From Leptasterias polaris (taxonomy: Eukaryota; Echinodermata; Asteroidea; Forcipulatida; Asteriidae): 64,000 bases of DNA. A program made the translations under genes and the position numbers. Positions within the stretch are counted from its first letter, which is position 1. Every line of letters begins with the position of its first letter. Where the stretch lies: the NCBI GenBank assembly GCA_037783415.1, contig JAZGTN010000064.1:3273001-3337000 (forward strand), written 5' to 3'. Of the stretch, positions 33,626-44,617 are shown piece by piece. Below the pieces are notes generated by a model. That model worked only from the letters and a program-made list of their open reading frames with translations. It searched no databases and was not told the origin of the DNA.

Positions 33626-34327
33626 GACTGTGCAAGTCTCGCGCGTAATCGAACTTCCGGGACCATAGTGGTCCCAACCATATGGAGTTTTACGTGGGCG
33701 AGATTTTGTTTCGTCAATTATTTTAGTTTAACGTAGGTTATGACCTAGAAAAGTATACATGTTGTTGGGAATGTAATACTAAGTGATAACAACATATGAA
33801 AGTTAAATCAATTCAACAATATAACGAAGAAAACCCAAGAATTAAACTTGACCTCAGCTTCCGGTTATTGCAAAAAATTAAGAATTTTGTGCTCGCCTCC
33901 GATCATAAAACTTACGTAAACGCTTGTTTTGGATGCGCAATTATAATCGCCAGATGCTGTAATTGCAAAGCAAACCCTTTTCATTGCAGTCTATGGTTGT
34001 TGAGGAGTCAGCATCCTCTTTAAACTGCGATACGGGTCCATTTAAGACCCGTTTGACCTTCACGAATCCGCGTAAGGGGTTTCTAAAAAGTTAACATCAA
34101 ATAGGCATCCTTGTCCCAGAGTTTTAATTTTTTTTCAATAATAATATACACACTATTGTGATTGTTTTTTCAAAAGCTAAAACTTTTCATAAAATTGTAA
34201 TGATTTATTTTTGTTCTTCAGATTTTGTCACGAGATATAATTTAAAACAAAGATTTAATTTCAGAAATAAACATGTTCTTCGTTTGACGTGTTTTCTCGT
34301 TCGGATACGCGCGAGACTTGCACAGTC
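33626..34327 (+). mobile_element. Complete 702-bp non-autonomous DNA transposon (copy B), TIRs and TA flanks
   Basis: The left end GACTGTGCAAGTCTCGCGCG is exactly inverted at the right end (CGCGCGAGACTTGCACAGTC); counting flanking TA the inverted match is 25 bp. TA is present on both sides (33624-33625, 34328-34329). Positions 33626-34160 are repeated, inverted, at 1-533. A 75-aa open frame inside (33796-34023) is not recognisable, and nothing resembling a transposase is present. Probably a Tc1/mariner-type passenger. Confidence 0.88.
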
Positions 34328-34331
34328 TATA

Positions 34332-34489
34332 CACCGATCCATTAAGCCACGCCCATTTCTCATTGACCAATCACAACCGCGAAATCTGATCACCATTTGA
34401 GCCGTTTGGTGATCTTTGCACTAATGGTGATCGGGTTTCGCGGCTGTGATTGGTCAACTCGTAAGGAGGCGGGGCTTAATGGATCGGTC
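34332..34489 (+). mobile_element. 158-bp palindromic MITE, copy 2
   Basis: Same termini and length as 6756-6913 and nearly identical. TA lies on both sides (34330-34331, 34490-34491). It sits two bases beyond the end of the 702-bp element, in the local TATA. Confidence 0.9.
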
Positions 34490-35030
34490 TAATAGCACAG
34501 TGAAACCAGAATGTGAAATCACACAACAATGTTGTGAATAGGGGCTTCAAATGATATTTAAATCTATTCTTAGTCCAGTTTGTAGAATTTGAGGCTTTCA
34601 ATGTTTAAGACAATAACTAATTAATTATACACAATGTAAAGCGATATCGTTTCGAAACGATCAAGCAGGTTGGATTTCTTTCTCAACGTATCCATTGGAG
34701 TGCTCTAGCTGTCGTAATTGTATTTTTCCTGACCACAGCAAAACGCAGCATATGGTGCAAAACGTTGAGTAAAAACCAACCGGCTCTTTTCAGATCCACC
34801 ACCTCTTTCAAAAGATGTGTTGAAACATCTAAGTCTTAGAGAGAGTCATGCCACATTTTAAAATGTATTTTAATTGTTTGTACATTGAATTTATAAAAAA
34901 ACATTACAATACATTAAACAGAAGACTGAAAACAACAATCATACCAACAATTACGAAAAACACAGGAACATGTGGCAATACAAATTTAACAAACAGCAGC
35001 ATTTCGGGATTGTCAAAAAGGAAACTAAAG
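34490..35030. other. Spacer with a diverged foldback fragment
   Basis: 34680-34805 carries GGTGCAAAACGTTGAGTAAA, then ACCAACCGGCTCTTTTCAGA, a relative of the foldback family at 29965-30118. No gene recognised. Confidence 0.45.
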
Positions 35031-35240
35031 GCTTTGTCACACGGGGCAATTTAAAGGCAACCATGCTAGTTCCAGGCAATCTCCAATAAGAAAATTCACT
35101 CACATTTCAGTTTTCTCATTATGTTCTTCGGGATAGTGAGCTACAGCTAGAAGAATGTCTTTTGTGCTGCCGAAGTGTGCATTGTGTGCAGTGCTGGTTG
35201 TCTTCAAATTGCCTGAAAAAATTTGACCTGTGTGACATGG
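35031..35240. mobile_element. Possible MITE with GTCACACGGGGCAATTT-like ends
   Basis: TTTGTCACACGGGGCAATTT and GGCAACC at the left are answered by GGTTGTC, AAATTGCC and CCTGTGTGACA at the right. The match is imperfect and flanks were not resolved. Confidence 0.45.
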
Positions 35241-35805
35241 CCAGGCCGTAACCAAAATGGCGGTTTTGGTTACAGCTATGGATGTTGCTAAGGGGTGTTG
35301 TTAAGGACGTCCCATACTTCAACACATAATTACGCAGCAAATCAGCCGCAGCCGCAGCCGTAACTGACAATTCGAACACGGCCTAATTCACTATCTAAAA
35401 GAGCAATCCCCCGTAAAAAGGAAATCATTGAAAACAAAGCCAAACCCCCTTCAAAAAGGTACGTTGCCAGCACATGCTGACTTATTTCCATTGTCTTAAC
35501 CATATCGTACACACTGGTCAGCTCATATGCCATGATATCCTAAGCTAGGCCATGCCGCACGTCCCTAGAGTGGGTGTCAGTCAACAGGGGGCCGTCAGTG
35601 ATTTTGTTAGGAGGGGGCGGGACAAAACTCTGCCAGAATCCTTTATGTACAAAACACGGTTTGTCAATATTGTCAATGGTAGATGAAACCAAATTATTAA
35701 ATTTAATTAATTAGGCAACAAATAAGCTTAAATTAACTCAGGCAATACCTTGACATGTTAACAACAAACTTTTTAGAAAAGAAAACAAAAATCGTTGCAA
35801 AAAAA
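35241..35805. other. Spacer, no gene recognised
   Basis: No gene recognised. Confidence 0.35.
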
Positions 35806-36000
35806 ATTAATAATAATAATAAACTAATAACAAACTTTATTTCTGTAGCGCACATCTCCTGTGCTCATGGCGCTTTACAAACTTACAAATAGGCCTAAAT
35901 TAGAAATAACATGAACAAGCAATTTACAATACTATTCTTACAAAAAACCCATTCCAAGTATAGTACTAGAAAAATTAAAAAAAGATAGACAAATGGCACT
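35806..36000 (-). repeat. Retroposon 3' end (SINE/LINE tail), minus strand
   Basis: AATAATAATAATAAAC leads into TTTATTTCTGTAGCGCACAT and CATGGCGCTTTACAAACTTA. This is the typical layout of a minus-strand retroposon tail and echoes the GCGCTATATAAG-(ATT)n end of the SINE at 1610-1994. Confidence 0.55.
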
Positions 36001-36447
36001 AGACGAAAGGAAAAAAAAGTATTAACTGTTAATAACTTAGTGCTTTTTTAACTGAGTGCTTTGTGAAATCGACCCCAGGGACCTTGCAACCAAACAGGTC
36101 CCGCACTTTTAAGAGGATGACAAAAATGCTGTAATTGTAAGACACGCAAAAAAATATGATTATTATAGCTATACAAACCTGCTCCCTAACAGTAAGGGCA
36201 CATTTGTCATGTTGTCATCATTACCCATCAATTAAGGAAGGTTCTTCAAAACTATCAATTTAACTTTGACAGTAATGTGTTACATCAAGTTTTACATAAA
36301 GAGCGGGACACTTAGGTTGCAGTTCCGTCCTCAAGGGTAGTTCTCCCCACACTACATTGAACGCTTAAAGGCTCATTTATGGATTCTCAAAACAAAAACC
36401 AAAAAATGCGTTTTGTCTTTACATGTTAATTCAAATGATTGATAAGT
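36001..36447. other. Spacer, no gene recognised
   Basis: No gene recognised. Confidence 0.35.
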
Positions 36448-36890
36448 ATGGTGTTCTAAAGACGACAGATATGCGTCGCGTCGTGCCGTCGCGTCGCCTA
36501 TTCCGTCGTCCGTCGCGTCGTCCGTCGCGTCGTGCCGTCGCCCGTCGCGTCGTGCGTCGCGTCGTGCCGTCGCCCGTCGCGTCGCCTGTTTTTCAATTGA
36601 TTTGCATGGTGACTTGGACATCCGTCGTCCGTCGCGTCGTGCCGTCGTCCGTCGCGTCGTGCCGTCGCGTCGTCCGTCGCGTCGTCCGTCGCGTCGTCCG
36701 TCGCGTCGCCCGTCGCGTCGTCCGTCGCGTCGCCCGTCGCGTCGTCCGTCGTCCGTCGCGTCGTGCCGTCGTCCGTCGCGTCGTGCCGTCGCGTCGCCCG
36801 TCGTCCGTCGCGTCGTGCCGTCGCGTCGCCCGTCGTCCGTCGCGTCGTGCCGTCGTCCGTCGCGTCGCCTGTTTTTAAATTGATTTGGAC
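36448..36890 (+). repeat. CpG-dense minisatellite, arm 1 (CCGTCGCGTCGY units)
   Basis: The array is built from 12-mers CCGTCGCGTCGT/C mixed with 8-mers GCCGTCGT. An AT-rich spacer, CCTGTTTTTCAATTGATTTG then CATGGTGACTTGGACATC (36587-36621), interrupts it, and a shorter form of that spacer ends it (36866-36890). The leading flank TATGGTGTTCTAAAGACGAC (36448-36467) and the spacer recur, inverted, with the array at 44236-44617. Open frames rich in RRVVRRVARR on both strands are repeat translations, not proteins. Confidence 0.93.
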
Positions 36891-37164
36891 CTTATTTTCG
36901 CCAAAACATTCTTCACTTTTCTGTCAATTGGTGGCGCTCTTTGATTATTTCCGTCGAAGTGAGTCTGATGAGGTCGTCGAGATTCTAGATGGCAGATGTG
37001 TATAGTTTGATCAATCCCTGCTTGCCGTGTCATCTCAACAATATCCTTTTAATTGTAAAAACATGTCAAGTATTAGTTTTTACTACCTCGGCCTCCCTAC
37101 CATGCCTACTAGCCTGTAAAATAAAGCAATGTCAACAGCAGCATCGTAGGAAAAATACTACCTA

Positions 37165-38280
37165 AATTATTATTATTATTATTTTTTCTTTTTTCTTTTG
37201 AGTGGAGCTCTTATAGACTCCGTTTATTCAACTCAAGTAATTACAAGTATATACACATCTTCTATGGAACATTAAAGCAAGTACTGATAGATCAGTACAC
37301 AAGTACATATAGGTTACTAGAAACTAAAGGACAATGAACAAAGTTGATATTACATATCAAACAAAGGCAAGATCAAAACATGAAAAAGCAACCTAGTACA
37401 AGTAAAAAGATTAAAATTAAGGCCTACACAAAGGACAGTAACTGAGAGGTGACAAAATTCGATTTTGATCAGAACATAAACTTTGGACTCTCGTCTTCAT
37501 TGAAAGTACACAGGAATTTGTACAATTTGTTAAAATTACTTGTTTGGAGCCTATTCCTCTCCCTTAGTACGAAATGATCTGAGAGTTTCTTTGTAGGTCT
37601 TGATAATGTTTGTGTTTGTGAAAACGTTGTCCTCATTGAAGACCAGATCACACCGGATTCTCCAAATAACATTGATCGTCATGCCAACAATTATCATAGA
37701 TACAAATGACAAATTCATACATACAATTCTTATACAATCACTGAGACAAAAGAAACGGCAGCCAGTTTGTTTCCTAATTAAAAATTCGACGTATAACCAG
37801 GGTTCAACCACCTCATTACAGTATAGAAACAAATGTTCGACAGTTTCAGTGTCGGATTTACAGAAAGGACAGTCGACTGTATCTATGATTTTCATGCGTT
37901 TAAGTTTATCTCGGGTTGGCAGAATCCTGTGATAAAGTCTGAAAAGGTGTCCTTGTCTTTGGCGTCCATAATATTGTTCATGTTTAATTTGGTCCAAATA
38001 TTGGCCCAGTCGAACTTATCAGTGAGGCCTAAAATCGAGGCCCACTTTTCCTGTGCTTTTGGAAAAACAAATTATTTGACCTTCAATGATTTGTACATTA
38101 ATTTCGTGGTAATTTTAGAAAAAGGTACCAAACCCTGATCCCATGGTCAATTTGGAACTGAGCCACCTGCTTGGATGGTTATTAGGCCCACAACGTTTTT
38201 CTTTGAAGAGGACATGATTGATGTTTTGTTCGAAGACGTTTAGCTATGCGTCCAGCAGTGATACGATTAATTTTACACTT
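37165..38280 (-). pseudogene. L1/Tx1-like LINE, 3' part (interrupted by a nested LINE)
   Basis: This is the downstream half of the LINE whose other half lies at 41303-42505. From 38280 the minus strand continues the reading frame of the upstream half across the insertion. Positions 37997-37551 encode 148 residues with the zf-RVT-type motif CPFCKSDTETVEHLFLYC, followed by a hydrophobic and WRIRCDLVF segment. This cysteine/histidine domain is found at the C-terminus of many L1/Tx1-type ORF2 proteins. A 3' UTR follows, with ATAAACGGAGTC near the end and an A-rich then AAT-repeat tail at about 37165-37200. Frameshifts between the junction and 37997 make it non-functional. Confidence 0.8.
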
Positions 38281-41200
38281 CAAGGTTCAAGGTTCAAGGT
38301 TCGTTTATTTCCACAGTATCAAAAAAGCAAAAGGCAATAATAAATACATCAAAAGTAATCATTACATAATGCAAAGTAAATGTTTTACAGCATAGGTTTG
38401 AAGAATATTACATGTAAAAAAAAAAGCATTATGTGACACTGCAGAGGGATCCATTTAAAAAGCAAAGCTTGTAGGCAATGGTCCCTATAGTGACATGCAT
38501 ATGCATTGAGATTAAAAAATAATGTTAAGTGAACCGTGGAGGTCCGTGGTCGAGTCGAGCCACCAATAAACAAATATAATAGCAGGTCTCAATGCACATG
38601 CATGTTACAAAGAAAAATCAGCAAACACTATAATACAATCAAATAACGAGCACAAACAATGGGCTAGGACTAACACAACAATCAAACACAACAATCTTGC
38701 CGGTCAGCAATAATTATAGTATCGAACGAAATCATGAGTGATGCAAAAGCAGCGTATCCCTCGATGGATTTAACATAGTGTGGCTATGGATGATAGTATA
38801 CACCATGGATCCCATGTAGGAGACCACCCGAGTCTGCACTGTGGTATGGTTCAAAATACAATGTACATCTGTAAAAACACTCATCAACAATAAGATTTCA
38901 GTATATCAGCTTTAAAGACACGTTTAAAAGTAAACAAGCTTTTGGAGGCTTTAAGTTTTTCATTAAGCATGTTCCAAAGCATAGGTCCCTCATGTTTATA
39001 GTTTTAAGAGCGAGGGAAGTACGAGTGTAAGAAATGTGATAATTAGAAGCTTGGCGGGTGAAATGGGAATGTACATCTGAGTTTAAAGAAAAAATTGATT
39101 GAATAGCAGAAGGTAAATTTTTACAAGTGAGTTGATACATGAGGGACCCAAGCTGAAGACAATAAATATCATTCACTTTAAAATTGCATATTTATGGAAA
39201 AGGGGATCTGTATGTGCGTTAAATTCAGCAAAATTAATGATACGAAGAGCTCGCTTCTGTAAGAGAAGAAGTCTATTAGGATTGGTAGCAGAACCTGATC
39301 CCCATGCAAGTATCCCGTAGTTAAGATAAGAACCGATCAATGTATTATAAAGAGATTGTAAAACCAGTTCAGGCATAAAATGCTTGATCCTATTGATCAC
39401 ACCAATATTTCTAGCAATAATTTTACACTGTAATCAACATGACTATTCCATGATAGTCTACGGTCAACAAAAAGTCCTAGAAACTTGCAACAATCAGTTT
39501 CCAGTGATTTCAATGTCATTAATCTTTATAGGACTTGGAAGGTCTCTGACTGAATTACTGAACAACATGCAGTTAGTTTTAGTGATATTTAGGGATAGTT
39601 TATTGACCGTAAACCAGGTGGCAACTAGTTTGAGCTCATTGTTAACAGTGTTTACAAGATAGTCAAGGTTACTATGGGAAAAGAATAAATTAGAGTCATC
39701 CGCAAATAATATAAATGAAAGCACACTAGAAGAATTTGTGAAATCATTAATGTATATGGTGAATAACAAAGGCCCGAGGATTGATCCTTGAGGTACTCCA
39801 TACGTAAGGACATCAGACTCAGATTTAATGCCATTGACGGAAACATATTGTGGCCTGTCTGAAAGATAACTCTTAAACCATTCTAGGGGAATTCCACGGA
39901 TACCATAGTTGGGAAGTTTATGCAATGGTATTTGATGGTCTATTGTATCAAAAGCCTTTGAAAGATCAAGGAACACCCCCAAAGTATGATTGGAGTCATC
40001 GATAGCATTAGTAACTTTATCAATAAAATCAAGGAGTGCCTGAATGGTTGAATGTTTGCTACGGAAACCAAACTGTTGATTTGTTAATGGTAAATTAATG
40101 GTACGGGCATAGACACATTTTTCAAAGATCTTTGAAAAACATGAAAGAATAGAGATGGGCCTATAATTGGATATATTGTTACGATCACCCTTTTTGAAAA
40201 CTGGTGGGACTTTAGCAATTTTTATTTCTGATGGAACAATGCCAGTCGTAAAAGAAGTATTGACAATATGAACAAGTGGTTTACTTATGGCAAAAATTGA
40301 CTTCTTGATAATGGAAATATTGATCAGGTCATGACCAGAACTTTTTTTATTTTGTAAATTTTTTACAATGTCCAAAATTTCATGTTCAAATACTGGAGTA
40401 AAAAAGAAGGAATTAAAATTAGGGTTGGGCATATAATCAGCAAAACTAAGGGGTGAATGAGTAGGTTGGATGTTTTTAGCAAGGTTGGGACCAATATTGA
40501 TAAAGTATTGATTAAAATGATTGGCGATTTGATTTGGGTTGTCAATTAAATTCCCATTAACAATGATGCTGTTAATACCATGAGAATGGGTATTTTTATT
40601 CAAAACAGAATTTATAACCTTCCAGGTATTACGGATGTTATTTCTTTCTTTTTCAAACTGAAGGGAATAGTACTTTTTTTTTACAAAGACGTAGAAGGCT
40701 AGTCAAGGTGTTTTTATACTTGATAGGGCCTATACTTGCATTTATGTGAGGGTGTAGGGTTGGACAAGTACTGACGATACAATTTATTCTTTTTCTTAAT
40801 AGATTTGAGGAGGGAATGTGTAATCCAAGGGGTAGTTGAAATATGATTAGATTTGGTATTGTTGTTTTGTCTAACTAAAGGTGTATTTTGATCGTACAGA
40901 AAAATAGAATTATCCAGAAAAGTATTATAAGCAGTATCAGGATTATTACAACTAAGGACATTGGTCCAGTCAAAAGAGTGTAAGTCGTCAATAAACTGTT
41001 CAAGGTTCACATTAGACACATTTCGAGAAAAAGGTAAATTGTGATTATGAGAAGAACTTGAGTTTGGAGACTGAACGAACATAAACATTGGCAGATGATC
41101 TGAGATATCAGAGATTAAAATACCAGATTTTGAGGAAGGAAGAATATTTGATAAAAAATTATCAATAAGTGTAGCAGAAGTATCAGTAATACGTGTGGGC

Positions 41201-41302
41201 AATGGATTTGGGGGAGGAAAGAGTGAGATGTAAATAAGTCGATAAAGGACTGGGAGCTAGGATTGGTTGGAATTAATAAATTTATGTTGAAATCACCTGA
41301 TC
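38281..41302 (-). pseudogene. Nested CR1/L2-like LINE, 5'-truncated, frameshifted, inserted in the L1/Tx1-like element
   Basis: The 3,022-bp insert is flanked by the 6-bp direct repeat ACACTT (38275-38280, 41303-41308). It begins within the AP-endonuclease domain at the conserved GDFN motif (near 41296). It continues through ISDISDHLPMFMF (about 41110), then a frameshift. The reverse transcriptase (40603-39494) has PPVFKKGD-NNYRPIS-type palm motifs, FLDLSKAFDTIDH, YGVPQGSILGPLLFTIYIND and the catalytic FADD (ILFADDSNLF). Further frameshifts near 39490 and 39176 break the C-terminus, which includes NYGILAWGS and a GPMLWN-type motif. The 3' end is a (CCTTGAA)n repeat (about three units), typical of CR1/L2 rather than poly(A). 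Inactive. Confidence 0.85.
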
Positions 41303-42505
41303 ACACTTGATCCTAGCCAATTCCTTAAAGGTAATTAGTCTGTTATTTTTAACAACATGTTGAAATTTGATGATGTTATTCTTTGTTAAAACAGGACTCG
41401 CTAAATCGTTATCCTTATTAATCGCAACCACTGAATTATGCCAGAGGGGGATATTCATTACTTCCAAAACTGAGGTGAATTCTGGTCTGAAAACACCCCC
41501 TGATTTTTCGTAGGCTGCAAAAAGGTCCATATAAAAGGGAGTGGTCTGCAGTGACTTTTTCTTGGTTTTACCAAACACACCAACCAAAGATTATGGCTTT
41601 CGCCGGGTTTCTCGATCCAATAGTTAAAGAAGGATTTCCATTTACCATTACTTTTGATATAATACTCAACCACGTCAGTTTTAGACTGCGTAACCTGACC
41701 CTGACGTCCAAAAGACCTGTCCCTCCCATGTATCGAGGTTCGGTGATAGTGGCACGCTTGATTTTGTCCGGTTTACCTGACCAGTAAAAACTAAAAATAA
41801 TGTTTTCTATTTTCTTTACACACTCTCTTTAGAAATAAAAACCGTGGCATCATCGGCATGCTGGATAATTTTAACACATTCAGTTCCACCTGGACACTGA
41901 ATACCATGCAACCATTATTGATTCTAATTAGAGTTCCTAAACCTTCTGCACAGACTGCATATAACAATGGAGACAGGGGACACCCTTGTCTGATACCTCT
42001 ACTTATTTGGAAAGGTCTGCCAATGAAGATATTTACAATGACGCAACTCTCAGGATTACTATATAAAAGCTTGATCCATTGAATGAATTTGGGGGGGAAT
42101 CCCCATTTTCTCAAGCATGGTAAACATATAATTCCAATTAATTCTATCGAAAACCTTCTCCTGATCGATGCTTAAAATAGCTGCTTCCTTATTGTTCCAA
42201 TTGTAATCTATGCTATCACGCAAAAGTGTGAGGTTGTCGTGATTTTTTCTCCCCGGTACACCACATGTCTGTTCGTCACCTATTATGAAAGGCATGGCCC
42301 TTTTTAACCTATTTGTGAGAACTTTGGCCAACAGTTTGTAATCTACATTTAAAAGGCTAATCGGTCTCCAGTTCTTGAGATCAAATTTACCTAAATTATT
42401 ATCCACATGGTTGGTGGGCTTGCACAAAATTACTTTATTGATTATAAAGCGATGAAAAATTACTTTATTGATTATGAAGCGATGACCAAAAGCAAAACCA
42501 TAAAG
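41303..42505 (-). pseudogene. L1/Tx1-like LINE, 5' part: RT fragment and post-RT region, internally deleted
   Basis: The copy is truncated inside the RT domain. Recognisable motifs, in minus-strand order: WRPISLLNVDYKLLAKVLTN (about 42380), AAILSIDQEKVFDRINW (palm A, 42180), RGIRQGCPLSPLLYAVCAEG (palm B, 41990), then a one-base frameshift near 41893 and QHADDATVFIS (catalytic ADD, about 41840). Right after this the sequence jumps to ENIIFSFYWSGKPDKIKR (41810-41760), which in Tx1-like proteins lies some 200 residues downstream, so an internal deletion is likely. The post-RT region continues to 41303, where the nested LINE interrupts it. A 29-bp tandem duplication (42427-42484) lies at the truncated end. 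Confidence 0.8.
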
Positions 42506-44235
42506 CAATAAATCAAGTGAATTCTAAACCAAGACCAACAGTAACACTACTGAACTAACAGGATTTATAAAACCACTAAAAACAACAAAACACATGTGCC
42601 AAGGAAGGTTACAAATTAAAATCAAAATGGCTCTAAAATCGTGTCCATAGCAGTAATGACTTGAAACAGGCAAAACTTTAAAACATGAAGAACTACCAGT
42701 ACATAAAATCAAAGAAGTGATGGTGGGAGAACACACAGGCTGATATCTGTAAACTATAATACATTTAATGGGTGACTTAATTACCACCATCTGAGGATTA
42801 AGGATTAAACAAGAGGGTTGTTTATTACAGACGATTCCTTGAAATGAACTTGTACCAGGGTGCTACAAGAGATTAAGTTGGAATAAACAGTGGAAGGGAA
42901 CATATTAGACACTTGTCTCTCCGTGGTCCTTTCTCTATGCTCCTACTGAACACGGTTTTTCTGGACCTGTTACATAATAAGCCATCAAAAGGGATGGGTT
43001 AGCAGTAAACACAAGAAGTAAAATTACATCAACAAACTCTCACCAAATTTAAACCAAACAGATAATTTAAACCAAACAGATAATTATTGTTACATCCTTC
43101 CCTGTTTAAACTTTGAGTGGGAAGGGGTAAACTTCTCTAACAATGAGAAATGTTTCGGAAGAAAAAGGTGATAAAATTAACTAGTGTTCATTAATAAAGT
43201 AAATTTTCATGGCGAATATTCAAATAGAATTACTGGCTGGAAATAGTAAGTTTGTTACTTTCGGTCATTTCCCATTGTTTTGTTTTTTTTGTTTTTTTAA
43301 ACAGAAGTTATGTGTGCATGCCTTTTTCACAGTAAATAATAATATGCCATAATATGACAGAAGAGTTAATTTACCAGAGTACATGTAGTAGTGATTAAAG
43401 TGGTAATTGGCCCGTTTATCTTAAAATATGTAATATCAATAATATTTGTAATGACAACGGATTAATATATCGCCTTTCGCAAGCCTGAAAGTTCATAAGT
43501 AGCAACAATTATGCAAAAAGGAGGCAAAGGCAAAAATTCTTTGTTTAACACCAAAAAACCATTTAAAAAAAATACATGGTCATGAGTCCTTGGTGTTTCT
43601 ATAAACATTAAAACATGATACATGGTCATGAGTCCTTGGTGTTTCTAACTTGATGATAAATTTGTAAGCATTCACTTGTAATGTTCATTTCAATACTGAT
43701 TGGGCAATAAATATTACGGAGTGACACAATGGTCGAGTATGATTTATCTGTCACTAGTCATGTCAATATTTAGCAGGTTTATTAACTGATACCTTTCATT
43801 TGGCCTGAACGGCTTTTCCAAATTGACGGTTTCATCTTTGAATTGTTAACATGTGTGAGATTTTTAGAAGTGACAGAGTTATGGATCACACAATAGAGAG
43901 TAAGGTTACACGAAGTGACACATTACAAGAAACAAATCACTTTGAGAAAACTTGAAAACGGTGTATAACATTAATAATGTGCCATACATTTCCATCGGTA
44001 ACTTGCTCTGATAGCTCCCTCGGAAGCTCGGAACATGGGGGTTATTTTCGATTCATCAATGACACTTCAACCACACAACAACAACATCATACGTCTGTCA
44101 TCATTTCACAAGTACATGGACAAGAGTGCCACTGAAAAAGTCATTAGTTTTTGAACTGTACCATGATGCACAGTCTCTTGCAGCGCATGCACAGTCTCTT
44201 GCAGCGCCACCAGGAGGCACAATAATAGGACGAGC
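42506..44235. other. Spacer with short tandem duplications
   Basis: AAACCAAACAGATAATTT-type 17-bp duplication near 43050-43085. A roughly 30-bp segment, ACATGGTCATGAGTCCTTGG onward, is repeated at 43573 and 43620. No gene recognised. Confidence 0.45.
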
Positions 44236-44617
44236 TACGCGACGGGCGACGCGACGGACGACGCGACGGGCGACGCGACGGCACGACGCGACGGACGACG
44301 GGCGACGCGACGGCACGACGCGACGGACGACGGCACGACGCGACGGACGACGGACGACGCGACGGGCGACGCGACGGACGACGCGACGGGCGACGCGACG
44401 GACGACGCGACGGCACGACGCGACGGACGACGGCACGACGCGACGGACGACGGATGTCCAAGTCACCATGCAAATCAATTGAAAAACAGGCGACGCTACG
44501 GGCGACGGCACGACGCGACGGGCGACGGCACGACGCGACGGGCGACGCGACGGACGACGGAACAGGCGACGCGACGGCACGACGCGACGCACATCTGTCG
44601 CCTTTAGAACACCATAG
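44236..44617 (-). repeat. CpG-dense minisatellite, arm 2 (inverted relative to arm 1)
   Basis: The reverse complement reproduces the units, the AT-rich spacer (44448-44490) and the flank of arm 1 (TTTAGAACACCATA at 44604-44617). The 5' side (44222-44236, AATAATAGGACGAGCTACGC) differs from arm 1. Large open frames on both strands are repeat translations. Confidence 0.93.

Noticed and set aside
36423..37005. Arg/Val-rich open frames in all frames of the CpG array (and at 44101-44658)
   Set aside because: Pure translations of a 12-mer repeat on both strands; no gene would be open in several frames at once by selection.
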